Below, piece by piece: positions 22,421-32,920 of a stretch of DNA of 64,000 nucleotides. The notes under the pieces are model-generated. The model did not search any database. It saw only the letters and a program-made list of their open reading frames with translations, and was not told the DNA's origin. Source of the stretch: Daphnia pulex (lineage: Eukaryota; Arthropoda; Branchiopoda; Diplostraca; Daphniidae); assembly GCF_021134715.1 (NCBI RefSeq), contig NC_060028.1, forward strand, positions 5,292,501-5,356,500, written 5' to 3'. The position numbers and the translations under genes were made by a program. The stretch's first letter is position 1. Every line of letters starts with the position of its first letter.

Positions 22421-23500
22421 AATACCTTCGGGAATTTCAAGTTATAATTGGCAATACTGTATATTTTTGTGCAATAAGCCTCACTTGATTTCAAGCAATG
22501 GTCGGGAAAAGAGCTCACGTTTCTTGACTAAGAATCCTTTTGGAAAGTTTATAATACATAGTTACATACTTATGTTAGGACACATTAATCGAGCGAAGTT
22601 TCCAAACCGATTATTTCTGTGAATCTTTGTCACTTACACTCGGAAATTTTTTGTAGTTTAGTTGAGGGACGGATATACAAATTTAGTTGAATTTTCAATT
22701 ATTTAAATCTTTTAAATATATTAAAGACAGACCAGCATTGGTTAAGAATTTATAATGATGGAAACTGTTGTTAAGTTAATTCTGCTATGTTAAAGGACAT
22801 TTTTGGGTTTGTAGCTCTTTAAGGGGAATAAAATTAGTTTTTAAATGTATAAAGTTCTTTTGAAACGTTATTAAATTATTGATTGTAAAGTTTAATTATC
22901 TGAATCATTCCACTTTTAATTAAATTATTTTCTTTCACCCACATTGTTTCCTTCCCAAACTCGTTGAGGGGCAGCAGACTGAGCAGAACTAACGACACTC
23001 ACTACGGCAGAGTTTCAATCATATTTTGCAGTGTTTTCCTTTTGCCTTTCCTGTGATAGGAGCGTCAGAGAGGGTCAAGTCTATTGCACTGTCGGCACCA
23101 AAATTTTTAAGGATTGTTTTGTAGTTTTGTGAAGGGACGGATATGCAAATTTAGTTTGTTAAGTAAATTTAGTACCCACAACTCGCATTTTTAGACAGTA
23201 TGAAGTGTGCAGGTACCTGACCAACTAGGAGAAGCTCCTAATGGCGAGCATAAAGAGCCTTAACACTCACCGTGCACAACATTACACACAGCACATAAAA
23301 AAAGAAGAAAGAAATACGACACACTCTAGAAGGCTCTACCCCCCCCCCTCAAAAAACAACAACAAACTGTCTTCTAAAAAATAAAAATTTTGCTTGTTTT
23401 GGCGGCCCCTGAAATTAATACTAGAATAAGTTATAAAAATATGGATGATTATGAAGAAAAGATGGTTTTATTTAGAAATGTTTTTACCTATTGTATATGT
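22421..23500. other. Repeat-rich non-coding stretch
   Basis: No gene. A short echo, GTAGTTTwGTkrAGGGACGGATATrCAAATTTAG, occurs at 22655 and 23120. A run of C lies at 23340. Confidence 0.5.
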
Positions 23501-23504
23501 TACA

Positions 23505-24150
23505 CATACAAGTAATTCCTATTATGGCGTCTATTCATACAGCTACGTATAATAATCACGCGCCCGTCATGTAAAAAATAAAGGGAATTAGTTTCATTGG
23601 TCCACCAATTGAAATACAAAATGAAAAAAAGAGTAATGCTCACAATGTAACGTATGTATGTATCCCAGTTAACAGGTAATTCATAAAGATATGTCACTTC
23701 ACAAATCACTATTTACCAAACACATTACACACAGTACACGGACGATAGTATACTGGCACATAGTATAATCAAAATAATCTGGCCGGAGCGCCTCTGCGGG
23801 GGTAGTAGACCCAGCCGTCAGCAATGGGTTCGGTTATCTTTCGAGCACCATCACCGAGCCAATTCAATATAATTTTTGGTCAGCGAGTGAAAGACGCTGT
23901 GCCACAAGACATAGTGGTTTTTCACTTCCTCTGCTTGTGGTTGCCTTTCTAACACTTGAAGGCCACATTTCCGGGACAGGGAATGTGGCCTGGTTCTGTG
24001 TCGGCATCTCTCTCAGTGCCGACCCTCAACGGTGACACATTTTACGCAGTCAGAAGTTGATCTAAGGGTGGAGAGCAAATGGGGTATGTCAATGGCGGGA
24101 TCGGGTAGAGAACGCTAACTCTTAGTGGTCGTTCACCTTACTGTGTAAGT
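23505..24150. repeat. Dispersed/direct repeat, copy 1
   Basis: About 640 bp matching 24800-25375 with many substitutions and a few indels. Shared blocks include AAGTAATTCCTATyrTGGCGTCTATT, ATGTCACTTCACAAATCACTATT, TCAGTGCCG and ATGGGGTATGTCAATGGCGG. Confidence 0.8.
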
Positions 24151-24589
24151 AAAAATATTGTGTATGTGTTAATGAACAAGGAAATAACTTATATTTCTGT
24201 GGTGCGAGGCTTCTTTTACATCCTAATACAAGGAATACATAATGGCACACAATTGCAATTGCACAATATAATTGGTGTACATGATTGATAATTACCTTGT
24301 CACAGAACACACAATAGAACACATAACAAAAAGAAGAAAATTCACAAATCTAATTATATGCTGCTGAACAATCAGGTTGCACGCTGTCAGAGAAGAACGC
24401 AGAAGAAGAGACTTCTGTCTGCTACATAGCACCCAGCTTGAGGAGAAGTATATTTATCAGTGGCGATCGTATATTTTTGCCTCCATTGTGCCTTCAGCCA
24501 AAAGCCAATAAATGAAGCATGGTTTTTCTTGGCCCCACCTAGAATAAAGTTATAAAAATTAAAGAGAAAAAAAAATTAAAGAGATGAAA

Positions 24590-25690
24590 GTTGTTATTTC
24601 TGGAGTTCTACCAAGGACTTCCACGTCAGGGTTAGCATCATTATTAGCAGTAATTTTCTAGACACGACGAATATTTGGGGGTTCTTTCCATTGAGCAGTC
24701 AAGTTCAGATCAATTTGGCTTGGGTTGGAAGCACCTGAAAATTAAGAGAATAAGTACAGTATAAAAATGGAACGATTGTTTTACATTTTATATTAAATAC
24801 ACAAGTAATTCCTATCGTGGCGTCTATTTATAAAGCTACATGTAATAATTACGCCTTCACTCCATTATGTCAAAAATAAAGGGCATTACTTACATTTGTT
24901 CACCAATTTCAAAATAGAATATGAAAAATAGAATAATGCTTAGAATTTAAAGTGTGTATGTACCCAACTAATAAGGTAATCCATAAAGGTATGTCACTTC
25001 ACAAATCACTATTCGCAAAACACATTCCAGTCGTCAGAGACGAGTTGAGTTGCTCCGGCCGTAAGGAATGGGGTAGCAGTTCCAGTCTACAGAAAAAGGG
25101 AGGTATGCTCCAGCCGTCAGGAAGAGGGGGAGATCGTTGTTTGGGCACTTCTTTTGCTTGTGGTAGCCTTTTGGACACTTGAAGGTCCGGGCCAGGGAAT
25201 GCGGCCTAGTTCTGCAGTGACGTCTCGCTCAGTGCCGGTTGTAAACGTGACACAGTTGACGCTGTCAGGAGTTGTTGATCTATGGGTAGAGAGAAGATGG
25301 GGTATGTCAATGGCGGGATCGGGTAAATAACGCTAAAAAAGAAAGTGGCCGTCTAGCTTACTGTGGCATCGCAACGCCAGCGAGCATTCGTCCATATCCT
25401 GCAGAACTTATCAAAGTAAGCCATTTCCACCGAATAGTACACCTTCTCGTCCTTAACGACTCGGCTTTTGTCCTGCGTTAAAAAAGTCGGTTAGTCTCGT
25501 CAAGAAATTGATCGTTTCGGCTTAATGGTGTTACGTAATCCCCGTCGGCCGAAGTTGTTATGTTGAAGTAGACGTTTGGTTTCAACGTTTCGGCCTTCTT
25601 CCAGGAGTTGGCTTCCAGTTTGCAGATGTCATCGACAACACCATCTATGGTACTATCCGGCGCAGGGTCACTTGCTGTCGGCTAACTGAA
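24590..25690 (-). pseudogene. Broken multi-exon gene, family unknown
   Basis: On the - strand 25685-25366 reads as an exon: ICKLEANSWKKAETLKPNVY, SADGDYVTPLSRNDQFLDET, then a frame shift at a T run (about 25481) into LTQDKSRVVKDEKVYYSVEM, AYFDKFCRIWTNARWRC and a GTAAGC donor at 25365. A second exon-like piece (acceptor at 24737, coding to about 24590) reads ASNPSQIDLNLTAQWKEPPN, one TAG, then NPDVEVLGRTPEITT. Frame shift and stop make it a pseudogene. I do not recognise the family; the mix of Trp, Cys and charged residues is like a secreted or transposon-encoded protein. Confidence 0.45.
24800..25375. repeat. Dispersed/direct repeat, copy 2
   Basis: Second copy of the 23505-24150 sequence, same orientation, about 1.3 kb away. 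The pair could be decayed LTRs or two insertions of one family. Confidence 0.8.
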
Positions 25691-25699
25691 CTGAACGGA

Positions 25700-27635
25700 A
25701 TCCTCGGATGTCGACGTTTCAGTCAGACTCAACCAACAAGCGAGACAAGGGATTCACCTCCGTGTTTCCAGCGGGTTTGTTGGTGGTTATTATCGTCGTT
25801 TGCCCAACGGCCCGTCTCGCTTACAACAATAGAGTTGCAAGTCCTTTAAATGAAAGTTGAACTTAAGATGATATTTCTTCCAGTTCGTATGATCTTTCAG
25901 TGTTCTTCTAACCGCTGGTTTTCCTCTGAGATATTTGGCTTATTATCACGGGGATGAGACAGTGTGATATAGCTGTAAATTTGCCACTCAACCATTTGCG
26001 AAAGATGGCGGAGACATCGCGCAAGAATAAAAAAAAGTGTTACTTTGAGGTGCTGACTTTTTGTAAAAGTCTTGTTCGCCCGACGTAGAACAGGTCTCTG
26101 AAATCACGCAATTCAAGCTAGAGTAATTTTGACAAATCAGAAACAAAATTGGAAAAAAAAAGTAATAAATATACATTCATCACCAAGTCATTCCATGTTA
26201 TGAATTGGCCCGGCATTGTATGAGTCTGGCATAAGACGCTAGTAAACGACCCAAGGAATTGAAGAAAACACATTTAAAAATCTTTTATCACGGCCACACA
26301 GCGGGCTTTCTCGCCTACAAGAAATTTTAGGAAGAAGGCAATAGAAAAATTCTTCTTTAAAGATTTTATTTTGAAATCCAGTTAGGATGGAATGTGATAG
26401 TTTTAAACTTTCATAATAAAACTTTGATTTCTATTAATTGAAAAATGAATTGGCCTTAATGTTCTCTAGGAGAACACCTTCTATCAACTTCATGAAAAGG
26501 TCCATGCCGTAGATAATAGCGACGACTCATATTAATATAGCTGTATATTAAAGTGAAGTATCATTTTCTTATTTCATTAATCAGTATTTTCTTTAATTTG
26601 TGAAACTCTTTCGTAAAAAAAATTATTTAATTGCACTTAATTGCAATTAAGTCTAAAGTTTAGTATTTAAATATAGTATAAAACCAGAATCAAAGGAACA
26701 GGAAATAATGGGATGGAATAATGATAATGAAACTAAACAGCATTTCACGACGTTTAAACAAACTAAGATGAAGTCAACAAGTCATTTATCATCATTAGGA
26801 GAAAATCTATAGCACAGAAGTACTTGGATTTTGGCGTTTAACTATTAGCAATAAGTGAAGCTGCTATAGCAGCTAAATGGAGTGCATTTTCTCAGCTTGA
26901 ATTACCTTTCTTACGCAACTGAATTTGAATTCTTTTACAAAACGAAAAAGTTCTTCTTTCTTAGCTTTCTATTCTTTATAGCGTTCTTCTTCTTGATCCT
27001 ACCGTTTCTTCTCTTTGCACTCTCTCTTTCTCTTCGCACCATTGCTTCCTCGAAGTAATCTTCAGTTTTTATTTTCCTTCTTTATTTCAAAGTTCTTCTT
27101 TCCATTTCAGGGTCGTCTCAATCTTCAATTTGAACAACATCGTTCTGATCCTATTTAGGAAATACTTTGTTATAAAAATTAATTGCATAATTGTGTTGTA
27201 GAAACATAAGTGAAAGTTAACACAAGTTAGTGGTGTTCGAAAAACAACGAGAAATACTTTAAGGTTTAAGCCACGCTAGCAAGCCCCATTTTCTCTGATA
27301 TGTTTAAGAAAAATTACCTGTCTTTTGCCGCATCGTGGAAGGCCTCGTAGATCTTCCAGGGCTTTGTATTTATTTATTTATTTATTTTTGGTGTCCTGAA
27401 AATTTATTTGTACTTCTTGTTTTCTTCTTGGAAGGTTATTGTATTTTTCCTGTACTTTTACACCGCTATATTGATGTCATCCAGTTTTAATCAATTTCTA
27501 TGCGATATTTTTAAAAGAGGAAATTCTGATAACAAATTATTTCATATTATCGGTTGTAATATGTAAATCTCTTACGTCAGGCCAAAGCGCGAAATTTTTT
27601 CCTTGATTTTATTTTTTGGGTAGGCTACAAATAGA
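25700..27635. other. AT-rich stretch without a supported gene
   Basis: No intact gene seen. At 27120-26890 the - strand is a Lys/Arg/Glu-rich coding-like piece resembling the coiled-coil end of the Harbinger-linked protein at 57.6 kb, probably a remnant. (TTTA)n at 27366. Confidence 0.4.
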
Positions 27636-27639
27636 AACT

Positions 27640-27955
27640 CAGCTAACGACGGCAAGAAACTTGTCAATCATACAAATCAAAATCAATTGTTAAGATCATA
27701 AAAGCAACAGAAAAGAGAAAATGCAGGTTGGCCTGGTGAGGAGCGGCAAATTCGTTTAACATGTAAACTAGTAAAGCTTGTGATTGTGAGTGTCAAGGGG
27801 TTGAATGAGCAGAAGCAACGAGGTTGAAAGTACGAACAGCCTCTCACGGCTTAATGATTTTGGCACACTGCAGTGCTGTTGCGCCATACAAGTCGTAACC
27901 ATCTAGAGTCATGTTAAGCTAAAAAGCGTCGTCTGGTGACGGGACGGCCATTGTA
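27640..27955 (+). repeat. Dispersed repeat family A, copy 1
   Basis: About 315 bp matching 55112-55435 in the same orientation at roughly 85% by eye. Shared marks are GCAGGTTGGCCTkGTGAGGAG and AAAAAGCGTCGTCTGGTGAC. Similarity ends abruptly after GGCCATTGT. Confidence 0.85.
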
Positions 27956-28209
27956 GGCTTTATAAAACAGGATAGTTAATATACATAAAAATAGACCGCA
28001 TTTAAAAAATTTATCCCTTGACAGTATCGGAAGGATGGCGTTAAAAAACGATAACCTGTTCCATGTTGAACGTCTGTAAATTGATGGACTTCGGTAATTG
28101 ACAAAGGACCTCTTTACTGCTGAGCGTCTGATTGAGGGACGTCGTTACGAAACGAGGAATTATTCCGATGACCATCGTCTGCAGTGTGTTTTACACTTCA
28201 CACTTCACT

Positions 28210-28585
28210 CTCACACGGAATCCTAGCGTGTTTGGAGGGATTCTAAAAGATTAGAAAAATTGATCCGGGGTAAAAAAACTACAATTCGTAGATTTAATGG
28301 CAGCTTTTATTTGTGCAGCGTACTAGATCGCTTCTAATAATTTTCCGCTATTTCACGCCCTATGGGATGTATGAAAATCTTAATTTGCCAGGATCACTTC
28401 ACTTCAATAGCCTTTCTAGCCGCAAATCCGACCCGTCGAGGCCAAATAGAACCAGTTAATATAATCTTCGACTCCTTGAACGCTTGTGTCACATTGGATC
28501 CGCCGTCATCCGCCTCCCACTAGGTAGAACTGATACATATAGAAAGAAAGACACACCAAACTTGAACTATGTCATGTTACGGATA
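28210..28585 (+). repeat. Dispersed repeat family B, copy 1, abutting the coiled-coil exon
   Basis: Matches 42825-43170 in the same orientation. Shared marks: CACACGGAATCCTAGyGTGT, TTCTAAAAGATT, TGGATTACTTCTAATAA-like, CCTTTCTmGCCGC, GTAGGTAG-AACTGAT. Similarity fades at the start of the exon at about 28590, so a junction lies here. Confidence 0.75.
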
Positions 28586-28948
28586 GAAATGGTGTACCTG
28601 GAAGCCCAAAACGAGCAGAGTCAACGCTGCCAGGAAATGGCCAAGATGCGGGCCCAGCTCAAGGAGTCTCAAGAGCTGGCCCACAATACCAGACAGAGGC
28701 TGGAACAAGCCATGACTCACCAGAAGCCGTTGGATAACAGGCGCAGTATCACTTCGCCAATCTTGTCCGGTCGCAAATTGATTGGCGAACCCGAACAACA
28801 GCAGCACAACGGATCCTCATCTGCCAGGCAATTTCCTAGCGCCACGACGTCGACGTCGGCCACGGACCCGACGTCGTGCAAATACACAAACTACAAGACC
28901 ACCGGCCGGTCCGGCACCGGCGCCACACGATAATTCGATAGTCCATGG
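28586..28948 (+). pseudogene. Coiled-coil exon fragment, parent gene unrecognised
   Basis: After an AG at about 28588-28589 a GC-rich frame reads a heptad-like helix (YLEAQNEQSQRCQEMAKMRA, then QLKESQELAHNTRQRLEQAM) followed by a Ser/Thr-rich linker with RRSITSPILSGRKL. A donor TCCATGG|GTAAGT stands at about 28948, but the frame ends at a TAA 16 nt earlier. Shifting frame in the last 30 nt gives an open path to the donor, so a small indel is likely. I do not recognise the parent gene. The fragment starts where dispersed repeat B ends, and no neighbouring exon of the same gene is visible. Confidence 0.5.
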
Positions 28949-29645
28949 GTAAGTTTGTGGAATTATGTTATTATTTCGTTTTGGGGTTTTGATTTCTCAT
29001 CGGAATTTTTTATCGGGGAGGGTAGAAGAATAAAACAAAAAAATTATTTCAAAGTCGTAAAAAAATAGTTGGTGGTTAGGGAAACATTGGAAAATGGATA
29101 CGTGCGTGACGCGTTGTCACAGGTGTGTGTATGTGTGATTTGTTGTGTGTATGCAAGGATGATGTGCGCAGCACCTGCCAGACCACGGCCACCGTTGCGT
29201 GTGACTCGGGAAAGGCACCCAGAACACCTTACAATTAAGAAATTGAATGTTTGGCTAGATAATGAAAAAATTTAGGCCGCCATTTTCCTTTATTAGACGG
29301 CGGACAGTCTTAACGAAACGGAAGAACAAAACTTGCATGGTCGTAGGGTAGGGTAGGGTAGCTCAATGTCGCAGCGTGCCGTTCTTTTCACACGCTACCC
29401 GAGTTCTTATTTTTTCTCTCGAACTATATTGCGCCACTAATAAATAATTAAATTTCATAATTAATGGACGCAGAAATCGTTGCGTTTTTTAATATCCAAC
29501 TAAGGCGTTTAGAATGTGGGTGGGATTTAAAAAAAATGGCATCAAGTCCAATGTATTTTCCCATGGAACGAAATGGCATTGAACGGAATGACAAGACGGA
29601 ATGACATGGATTACATGACGGAATGACATGACCGGATTACAATGA
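28949..29645. other. Non-coding stretch with microrepeats
   Basis: Four tandem GGGTA units at 29343-29360 and a GGAATGACA-type repeat at 29575-29640. No supported gene. Confidence 0.5.
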
Positions 29646-29656
29646 CTCCATCTTAA

Positions 29657-30570
29657 TTATATTTCCTCTCCCTCATCGTACTCTTCTTCGATCTCCTCTC
29701 CCTCATAATATTCTTCCATCTCCTCTCCCTCATTTTCTTCTTCTGCCTTCTCCTCTCCTTCTTCATCACTTTCTTCCATCTCCTCTCCTTCTTCATCACT
29801 TTCTTCCATGCCCTCTCCTTCTTCATCATCTTCTTCCATCTTCTCTCCTTCTTCATCATCTTCTTCCGTCTCCTCACCAGGGGCAGGGCCAGGTCCAGGT
29901 ATGTTGACTTGACTTTTACGATAGTCAATATGACGGACCAGGCGTGCAGTCGCTTCTATTGGGGAATTTGAATTAAGTCAGGTTTTTCTTTAAATTGTAA
30001 AATCACTTACCTTCACACATTCCGTAGACGTATCCATATACGTTTGGTTCCGTAGAAATCGGAAATTGTGGGGAATTCTTCGGATTATACTGTTTCCCTA
30101 TTTCGAACAATTCCTCACCAGTACACATAGCGAAATCTTGATTGACTCCAGTACCATATTTGTTCATGAATACAATTTCAACACCGGAAGCCATGAAAAT
30201 AACACGGCCCGGTTCAATTTCTCCATCGCGTAGTTGTTGCAAATTGTGAACCTAAATTAAAAAAGTGACATTGAAAAAATGAAATGAAAAATTTGGTTAA
30301 AATGTGGTACTCACGTGATTTGAAATTTTACCATTCAAATCTCCAGGTGAGTTCGACATATAGCCAAACATTGCATTTTTGTATCCATTGTAAAAGTAAA
30401 AGATGTTTGCTATGTTGCATCCTGTCACATGGCTGTTAATGCCCCCGTCGTTCAAATGCACGTGGCAATCCGACAATCTTGCCAATATAGATCCGGATAT
30501 CCCTACTTCCTGTACAACATGGATGTCGTATTCCAAGCCTGTTTTTACCTTGAAGAAGTCAATTATTTTC
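29657..30570 (-). CDS. Unrecognised gene with acidic repeat tail, last three exons
   Basis: Exons (-): 30570-30315, 30251-30011, 29955-29657 (TAA); introns of 63 and 55 bp with GTGAGT and GTAAGT donors, frame kept throughout. The first exon begins after a T-rich acceptor (AG at 30572-30571), so a start exon is missing or further right. The protein has a mixed globular part (VQEVGISGSILARLSDCHVH, FYFYNGYKNAMFGYMSNSPG, FMASGVEIVFMNKYGTG) of about 185 residues, then a Pro-Gly hinge and a Glu/Asp tail of about 75 residues built from a repeated EGEEMEES-like octet. I know no family for the globular part. Intact splicing and frames suggest a live gene, unlike the fragments around it. Confidence 0.6.
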
Positions 30571-30770
30571 CTAAAAAATAAAATTTTATTATAGTAATAC
30601 AGTGAATTTATATTTATTTTATCGGATTCCGCTTTTCCCTAATTCGATTTTCCCTTATTTGCTTTCCTGCTGACATCTGTTTTCGAAGAACAGTTGATTG
30701 ATATTCTAGCGCATTCTGTTATCAAATAATCATTCTTGTTTTTTTTCTCTCTCAAATGTTCGATTTCCAG

Positions 30771-30887
30771 ATTGGGAAAATGCCCAAATTCGTTCGCGTC
30801 AAGCTGATGCAGGTGGATTTCAGCGCCCAGTTACCCGCCCGTTATCCCTACTGTGACGGTTCCATCAAGAAGCTATCGCAGGTGCCG
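30771..30887 (+). pseudogene. Isolated exon-like segment, parent gene unrecognised
   Basis: 117 bp (39 codons) between a strong pyrimidine tract/AG (30769-30770) and a GTAAGT donor (30888), open in frame: MPKFVRVKLMQVDFSAQLPA then RYPYCDGSIKKLSQVP. It is GC-rich compared with its surroundings. No adjoining exon is seen. I include it because it has the same character as the other exon fragments of 28.6-37.5 kb. Confidence 0.45.
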
Positions 30888-32920
30888 GTAAGTTTCTCTT
30901 TTCATCTGATCTGTTAAGTCGTATTTCCTTACGTACCGTCCGTTTTCCCCCCATCTTTCTTTTTGTTTCGCCCGTCGCAACTTTTGTATTCACTTACAAC
31001 ATCTGGCCAGTTGATTGAAAATAGTTTTCCCAAGTCGAGTATAAAGTCTTTGCCAGCCAACTGCCACATCACGTGGAAAGCAGAAAAAGGACAGCGGCCG
31101 TTAGAGTAGTAGTGAACCAGCGTCATTCGTTTCGATTCTTTTTCACCGGGAAACCTTTTTATTTTATTTCTCCGTTATATTTTTCTCTCTTGTTTTATTA
31201 ACTCGGTGGAAACCAGCCCAAAAAACTATAGTCTAGACAAAAAAAAAGAGATATGATCCGATGTTGGCAATCCTGTAAAAAGAAGACTGGAGATGGAGAG
31301 AGATAATCAAGAGCTTTCATGCTAAGAATATGACAAGAGGATCAGTGATTGCTCGAGTGAACAATTCAAAAGCTGTTTTGCCAAGGCTAGAAAACGTCGT
31401 GATTGTTATTTTCCTTCTCCATTTCTCATACGAAAAACAACACATGTAACACACATTTAAGCAAATAAGTCTGCTGCTGGACACACAGTGTATGTCCAGC
31501 AGTCGTGGTTTTTTGTTGGACTAGACCGCGGACGTTTTGTTTACTCCTTGATAACAGGATGCGCTTTGCTGGTTTGACATTCGAGTCGCAGTGCGTGGCA
31601 GACGCGCACACACGTACTTTATTATGTACCGATTGACTGGGAATGTCGTTCCTGCAGAATTTCACCGAGTTATGAAGCGAAGAATGCACAGCACGCGCGC
31701 TGTGAGCGCTGCTTTTCCACCCCGTTTGGAGCATCGGCAACTTTTCGGTTGATCTACCCTACACTTTAGACGTGATATGTGACAATCGCATTTTCTACTC
31801 GCTCGGGTTGCAAGTGTGGCAGGGTGGGGTTACTTTTGCTTCGCCTTCGCAGTCGAATTTGATTCACAGTTGCTTAAAAAAGGAGCCCCAGTCGATTGAG
31901 CAATAAACAACTCGTGTGTAGCGCCGATTTTTGAGTCGCCTCGGTTGCCATCAGCAACCCGATACTGCGGTGGGTCGAATTTTCTGCACGAAATATAGAA
32001 TCAACTTTTTGAGGAAGCGGGCATCTAAACGTTATGGTATTAAATGAGAGTCGACATTGTGCAGAACGACCAGCAGAATCAGGTTAGAAATGAATTCGAT
32101 ACTCTATCGTGTTTGTTATTTTGCGTTTCCTATAGCTAGGCGAGTACGACGACTGGGATATCTGCGACTTTCTTTTATACTTGGTTTCACCGATTTAATG
32201 ACTTGGCTGATGACTGTCAGATTGCGCCGAGCGTCTCGTCACAACTCGCGGAGAGACTTTCTGTGTTTTCTTTCTTCCTCTCATTGTTCCCTTTGATTCG
32301 ACTTGTTACGAAAGAAGTTCCGAAGAGTTAGTTATAGAACTCTCTAGCTCTAATCTCTCTATCCTATACGTGTATGTATACGCTGGTAGCATCTCACGAA
32401 CACACGCACGGTGGCGAGGATGTCAAAGCCGACATATCCAAAACTCTGCGAGAGTGAGATAGAGAGAGTTGCTCTGCGCACAAAATTTGCGGAAGTCAAG
32501 TGTTCCGAGTCTCCTCTAGACTATCGCCCGCCCCAAACTGGCAGTGCCATATGTTGTGTTATTTTGCCCTTCTTCCCGCGACCGCTAGATGTCGTGCGGC
32601 GCTCAAGCGCTGAAGCTTGGAAGCAGCGAGCAGGAAGAAGGGCAGTCTGGTTTCGGCTGAGTCTGTAGAGAGAAGCTCTTTTCGCCTCGCTTAATACACT
32701 CCGTTAATTTACTTAATTAACTACCCGGATTACAACCTAACACCATATTTCAAAGATCAAGTTTCCTGCGTTCAGTTGAGAGAAGATTACAAACACCCCC
32801 CCCCCCCCCCCCCTTGCTGAGCAGGCGCCATCCACATAAAGATATATGGAGACTAACTATTCTCTCTACTTTGTAAACATTTGCTAGCGATATTTATGTT
32901 ATCGGATATTTCAAATGGCT
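30888..32920. other. GC-moderate stretch without supported gene
   Basis: Several open frames (31426-31740 -, 32411-32668 +) but no recognisable product. It may be intron or UTR sequence brought with the neighbouring exon fragments. A 20-base C run at 32794-32813 is probably a slippage tract. Confidence 0.4.

Noticed and set aside
29343..29360. Telomere-like GGGTA units
   Set aside because: Only four units, and not the arthropod TTAGG repeat; too short to mean a telomeric insertion.
32794..32813. Poly-C run as a functional tract
   Set aside because: Homopolymer of this length is most simply slippage or a sequencing artefact; nothing around it supports a role.
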